Below are positions 61,751-64,000 of a stretch of DNA of 64,000 nt, piece after piece. The position numbers were made by a program, and so were the translations under genes. The DNA is from Mucilaginibacter sp. SMC90. GTDB taxonomy: Bacteria; Bacteroidota; Bacteroidia; Sphingobacteriales; Sphingobacteriaceae. How positions within the stretch are numbered: position 1 is the first letter of the stretch; every line of letters starts with the position of its first letter. The stretch covers positions 2,542,001-2,606,000 of the forward strand of contig NZ_CP094527.1 in the NCBI RefSeq assembly GCF_022811725.1. Reading direction: 5' to 3'. The notes under the pieces were generated by a model. That model saw nothing but the letters and a program-made list of their open reading frames with translations, was not told where the DNA came from and made no database searches.

Positions 61751-62761
61751 TTGAAATTCAACAAAGTAGTATATCACATAGCGTTTTGGCTGCTGGCGTA
61801 CCTTTTCTGGATTTTTATTTTCAGGAACGGTACGCTGGTGTTAACACACGCCATAACCATCCAGTTTTGTTACCTGGTGTTCATTTCGGCAAATTATTAC
61901 CTTAATACATCCTACGCTATTCCGCATTTGCTTAACAAAAAGCGGTATATCACATTTGGTGCTGTTTTTTTGACGGGGATATTGATAACAGCTTTGCTGA
62001 GGGTGCCGGTATCAGCTTGGGTTACAGTTCATATATTTAAAACAAATGCCCGGTTCAACACAGTTTCTGTTTTTGCTGATTCGTTTGTTAATATCCTCTT
62101 TTGGGTGATTTGTATCCTTGGTGCCCAGATGATTGTTGAAAAAATGCGGTCGCAGGTTTATATTGAACAGATAGAAAAAGAGAAAGCTACCAACGAGCTT
62201 AATTTTTTAAGGGCCCAGTTTAATCCTCACTTTCTCTTTAACTCCATTAATTCAATTTATGGTCATATTGATAAATCAAATAAAGATGCACGGGATATGT
62301 TGCTGGTATTTTCGGAGATGCTGCGCTATCAGTTATATGAATGTAATGTTGAGCAAATTGACTTGAACCGCGAGATTAATTATATCCGCAATTATATAGC
62401 CATTCAAAAGGGGAGGATAGATGAAAGGATCATAGTGAATTTATGCGCAGATGATATTCATGGCCAGGTTTATGTGGCCCCCTTGCTGTTTATAGCTTTT
62501 GTGGAGAATGCCTTTAAATATGTTGGCTTTAACGAAGGACGGCTAAATAAAGTAGACATAAGCCTGAAGAAAGAAGAGGATAGCCTCTTTTTTAGGGTTT
62601 ATAATACTAAAGACAATTTTGTTGGCCGGGATGAACGTTCTTCGGGTTTAGGAATTGTTAATACAAAACGACGGCTTGAGATCCTCTATCCCCAAAAACA
62701 CAGGCTTCAGGTAACTGACAGCGGCGATAGCTTTGAAATAAATTTAGTACTGCAGGTATGA
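61751..62761 (+). CDS. LytS-type sensor histidine kinase
   Basis: A 336-residue kinase with four membrane helices in the first 130 residues and a His_kinase domain: FLRAQFNPHFLFNSINSIYGHI with phospho-acceptor H160, followed by a HATPase domain (PLLFIAFVENAFKY, SSGLGIVNTKRRLEILY). The start is a TTG at 61751; no earlier ATG is in frame and the N-terminus MKFNKVVYHIAFWLLAYLFW is typical for the family. It overlaps the LytTR regulator by 4 bases (ATGA). It lies 54 bases after the cytochrome, so the sensor probably responds to the state of this redox group or the membrane. Confidence 0.93.
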   Translation: MKFNKVVYHIAFWLLAYLFWIFIFRNGTLVLTHAITIQFCYLVFISANYYLNTSYAIPHLLNKKRYITFGAVFLTGILITALLRVPVSAWVTVHIFKTNARFNTVSVFADSFVNILFWVICILGAQMIVEKMRSQVYIEQIEKEKATNELNFLRAQFNPHFLFNSINSIYGHIDKSNKDARDMLLVFSEMLRYQLYECNVEQIDLNREINYIRNYIAIQKGRIDERIIVNLCADDIHGQVYVAPLLFIAFVENAFKYVGFNEGRLNKVDISLKKEEDSLFFRVYNTKDNFVGRDERSSGLGIVNTKRRLEILYPQKHRLQVTDSGDSFEINLVLQV

Positions 62762-63474
62762 TACTTAAATGCCTTATTATAGATGATGAACCTATAGCAC
62801 GAAAACTGCTGCAGGAATATATTGAAGAAACCGACTTTTTGGTGTTATCGGGCACTGCCGAAAATCCGCTCAAAGCTACAGGCTTGATCAATAAGTTGGA
62901 TATTGATCTTATATTCCTTGATGTAAATATGCCTAAGATGAATGGTTTTCAGTTTCTTAGGTCGGCAGTAAAATTGCCCATGGTGATCATGACAACGGCT
63001 TACGGCGAATACGCGCTTGAAGGGTTTGAAATGGCTGTGGTTGATTACCTGGTAAAGCCGTTCCCGCTTGCGCGTTTTTTGAAAGCGTCGCAAAAAGCAC
63101 TGGAATTAAAAGCGTTAAGAGAAAAAGCCTCGCCTGAAAAAAATGAGGCCGATCACTTTTATGTTAAATGCAACGGCAAAATTGAGCGGGTGTTATACGA
63201 TGAATTGGTTTATATCGAAGCTATGGCCAACTATGTAACACTGTATACCATTCATAGCAAACTGGTTGTTTATCTCACTATCAAGGGCCTGCAGGATAAA
63301 TTACCTGCTGAAAAATTTATCCAGGTACACAAAAGCTACGTGGTTAATACAGGTATGATCAACAATATTGAAGGCAATATGCTTAATCTCAACGGTACTA
63401 AAATTAGTATAGGGTTAAGCTTTTATGACGATGTGATGGATAAGGTGCTAAAAGGCAGGCTATTCAAAAGATGA
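62758..63474 (+). CDS. LytTR-type response regulator
   Basis: A 238-residue regulator: receiver domain with D9/D10, phospho-acceptor D55 in IFLDVNMPKMNGF and a Lys in DYLVKPFPLARF, then the LytTR DNA-binding domain (about 132-236: HFYVKCNGKIERVLYDELVYIEAMANYVTLYT, FIQVHKSYVVNTGMINNIEGN). Translationally coupled to the LytS gene by ATGA overlap. LytTR proteins bind two direct repeats in promoters; a likely target is the same run (metallophosphoesterase-YceI-cytochrome), though no repeat of the typical spacing was recognised. Confidence 0.93.
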   Translation: MILKCLIIDDEPIARKLLQEYIEETDFLVLSGTAENPLKATGLINKLDIDLIFLDVNMPKMNGFQFLRSAVKLPMVIMTTAYGEYALEGFEMAVVDYLVKPFPLARFLKASQKALELKALREKASPEKNEADHFYVKCNGKIERVLYDELVYIEAMANYVTLYTIHSKLVVYLTIKGLQDKLPAEKFIQVHKSYVVNTGMINNIEGNMLNLNGTKISIGLSFYDDVMDKVLKGRLFKR

Positions 63475-63494
63475 TTATAGCCTGCCTTTAAAAC

Positions 63495-64000
63495 TTAATT
63501 ATTTTTTAGCCCGATTTGGTGGTTGCCGTAATCGGTTAAATATTCGTTGCTGATGAAAAAATCAAGACTGAAAATGGTACGGTAATCGCCCGTGTTATTG
63601 GGGTTTTGTACTTCTGTCAGGTTTCCGGTGCTTGATGTTGTATAGGTATATACAAAACCCTTGTTGGTAGTTATAGTTACGGTTGAATTTGCTGGAAGAC
63701 TGCCAACTGCGTTGGTGGCAAGATGATCTTCGATAACGGTAGTTGATGGTGTACCGGTATCAAACAGGATCTGGCCGGAAATAGTGTTGCCATTGTATGT
63801 AATTGTTGCCGGGATATTAGGCGAATACCCGCCATTGTTTGAATAGGTAAGCGGGTGCATGATAAATCCCGACGATGAAAGGTCGCTGTTGTTTAACCCG
63901 ATAGTTAAAAGATCGGTGACATAGGTGCCGCTGGTTGAAAACAAGCTTTTGTTTAATGTGGCCAGTTTAAAGCCGCTTGTAAGATTGGTGCCGGTGTTAA
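63495..64000 (-). CDS. Exported protein with retropepsin-like DTG motif, N-terminus outside window
   Basis: The frame continues past the right edge, so only the C-terminal 168 residues or so are present. The stretch GQILFDTGTPSTTV resembles the DTG(S/T) active-site motif of aspartic proteases in a retropepsin-like fold, preceded by a beta-hairpin region ATITYNGNTISG. The C-terminal part reads GDYRTIFSLDFFISNEYLTDYGNHQIGLKNN. The typical second motif (hydrophobic-Gly) may be in LPANSTVTI. The start within the window (TTG at 63944) is not the real one. Possibly secreted; the partner is unknown. Confidence 0.6.
   Translation of the reverse strand, partial: NTGTNLTSGFKLATLNKSLFSTSGTYVTDLLTIGLNNSDLSSSGFIMHPLTYSNNGGYSPNIPATITYNGNTISGQILFDTGTPSTTVIEDHLATNAVGSLPANSTVTITTNKGFVYTYTTSSTGNLTEVQNPNNTGDYRTIFSLDFFISNEYLTDYGNHQIGLKNN

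Noticed and set aside
1..64000. CRISPR arrays, tRNA or rRNA genes, insertion sequences, prophage
   Set aside because: No regularly spaced direct repeats, no RNA gene signature, no transposase, integrase or phage structural protein was found in the window.

Overview
The window looks like chromosomal DNA of a Bacteroidota bacterium, most likely a Sphingobacteriaceae member such as Mucilaginibacter. Support for this: a SusC/SusD/DUF1735 outer-membrane uptake locus, many short lipoproteins, LytS/LytTR and TPR-type histidine kinases, promoter -7 elements of the TAnnTTTG type, and GTCATTGCGAG palindromic repeats. The taxonomic call is inference from gene content; no rRNA, tRNA, IS element, prophage or CRISPR array was seen.

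Left part (1-11.2 kb): a surface adhesin-like protein cut by the window edge, a WD40 protein, and a complete histidine operon read on the minus strand, hisG-hisD-hisC-hisB-hisH-hisA-hisF-hisIE. Eight genes cover all ten steps. It is preceded by a TAnnTTTG promoter and a 19-residue leader peptide with seven histidines, which implies control by ribosome stalling. Four gaps of the operon hold palindromic repeats.

Middle part (11.2-36.5 kb): mostly single housekeeping or envelope genes on both strands: a GT-C-like membrane protein, a heptose-bisphosphatase-like HAD enzyme, YbjQ, a collagen-like lipoprotein, a hydroxypyruvate-isomerase-like protein, an M28 peptidase, acetyltransferases, a SpoU methyltransferase, galactokinase, an aldo/keto reductase, a large MG2/plug-like exported protein, two tandem paralogous lipoproteins, a CYTH protein, and an ArsR-SRPBCC pair with a clear promoter and two operator-like boxes. 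Palindromic repeats and strong bidirectional terminators separate many of them.

Right part (36.5-64 kb): glutamate synthase gltB-gltD; a nucleoside phosphorylase (PpnP); small membrane and acidic proteins; a DUF5996 protein; a PHP-type metallohydrolase; and the susC-susD-DUF1735 operon. Then come a convergent NarL-type response regulator and TPR histidine kinase, and a plus-strand run: proline-rich exported protein, DUF6263-like protein, Tat-type metallophosphoesterase, YceI protein, diheme cytochrome c, LytS kinase, LytTR regulator. A 26-bp perfect repeat with internal dyad symmetry lies just upstream of the response regulator and again upstream of the proline-rich gene, which suggests that the two-component system controls both itself and that run. 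The run (57.9-63.5 kb) is the best candidate here for an undescribed system: a periplasmic redox/phosphoesterase module with its own LytS/LytTR sensor. The window ends inside a gene with a retropepsin-like DTG motif.
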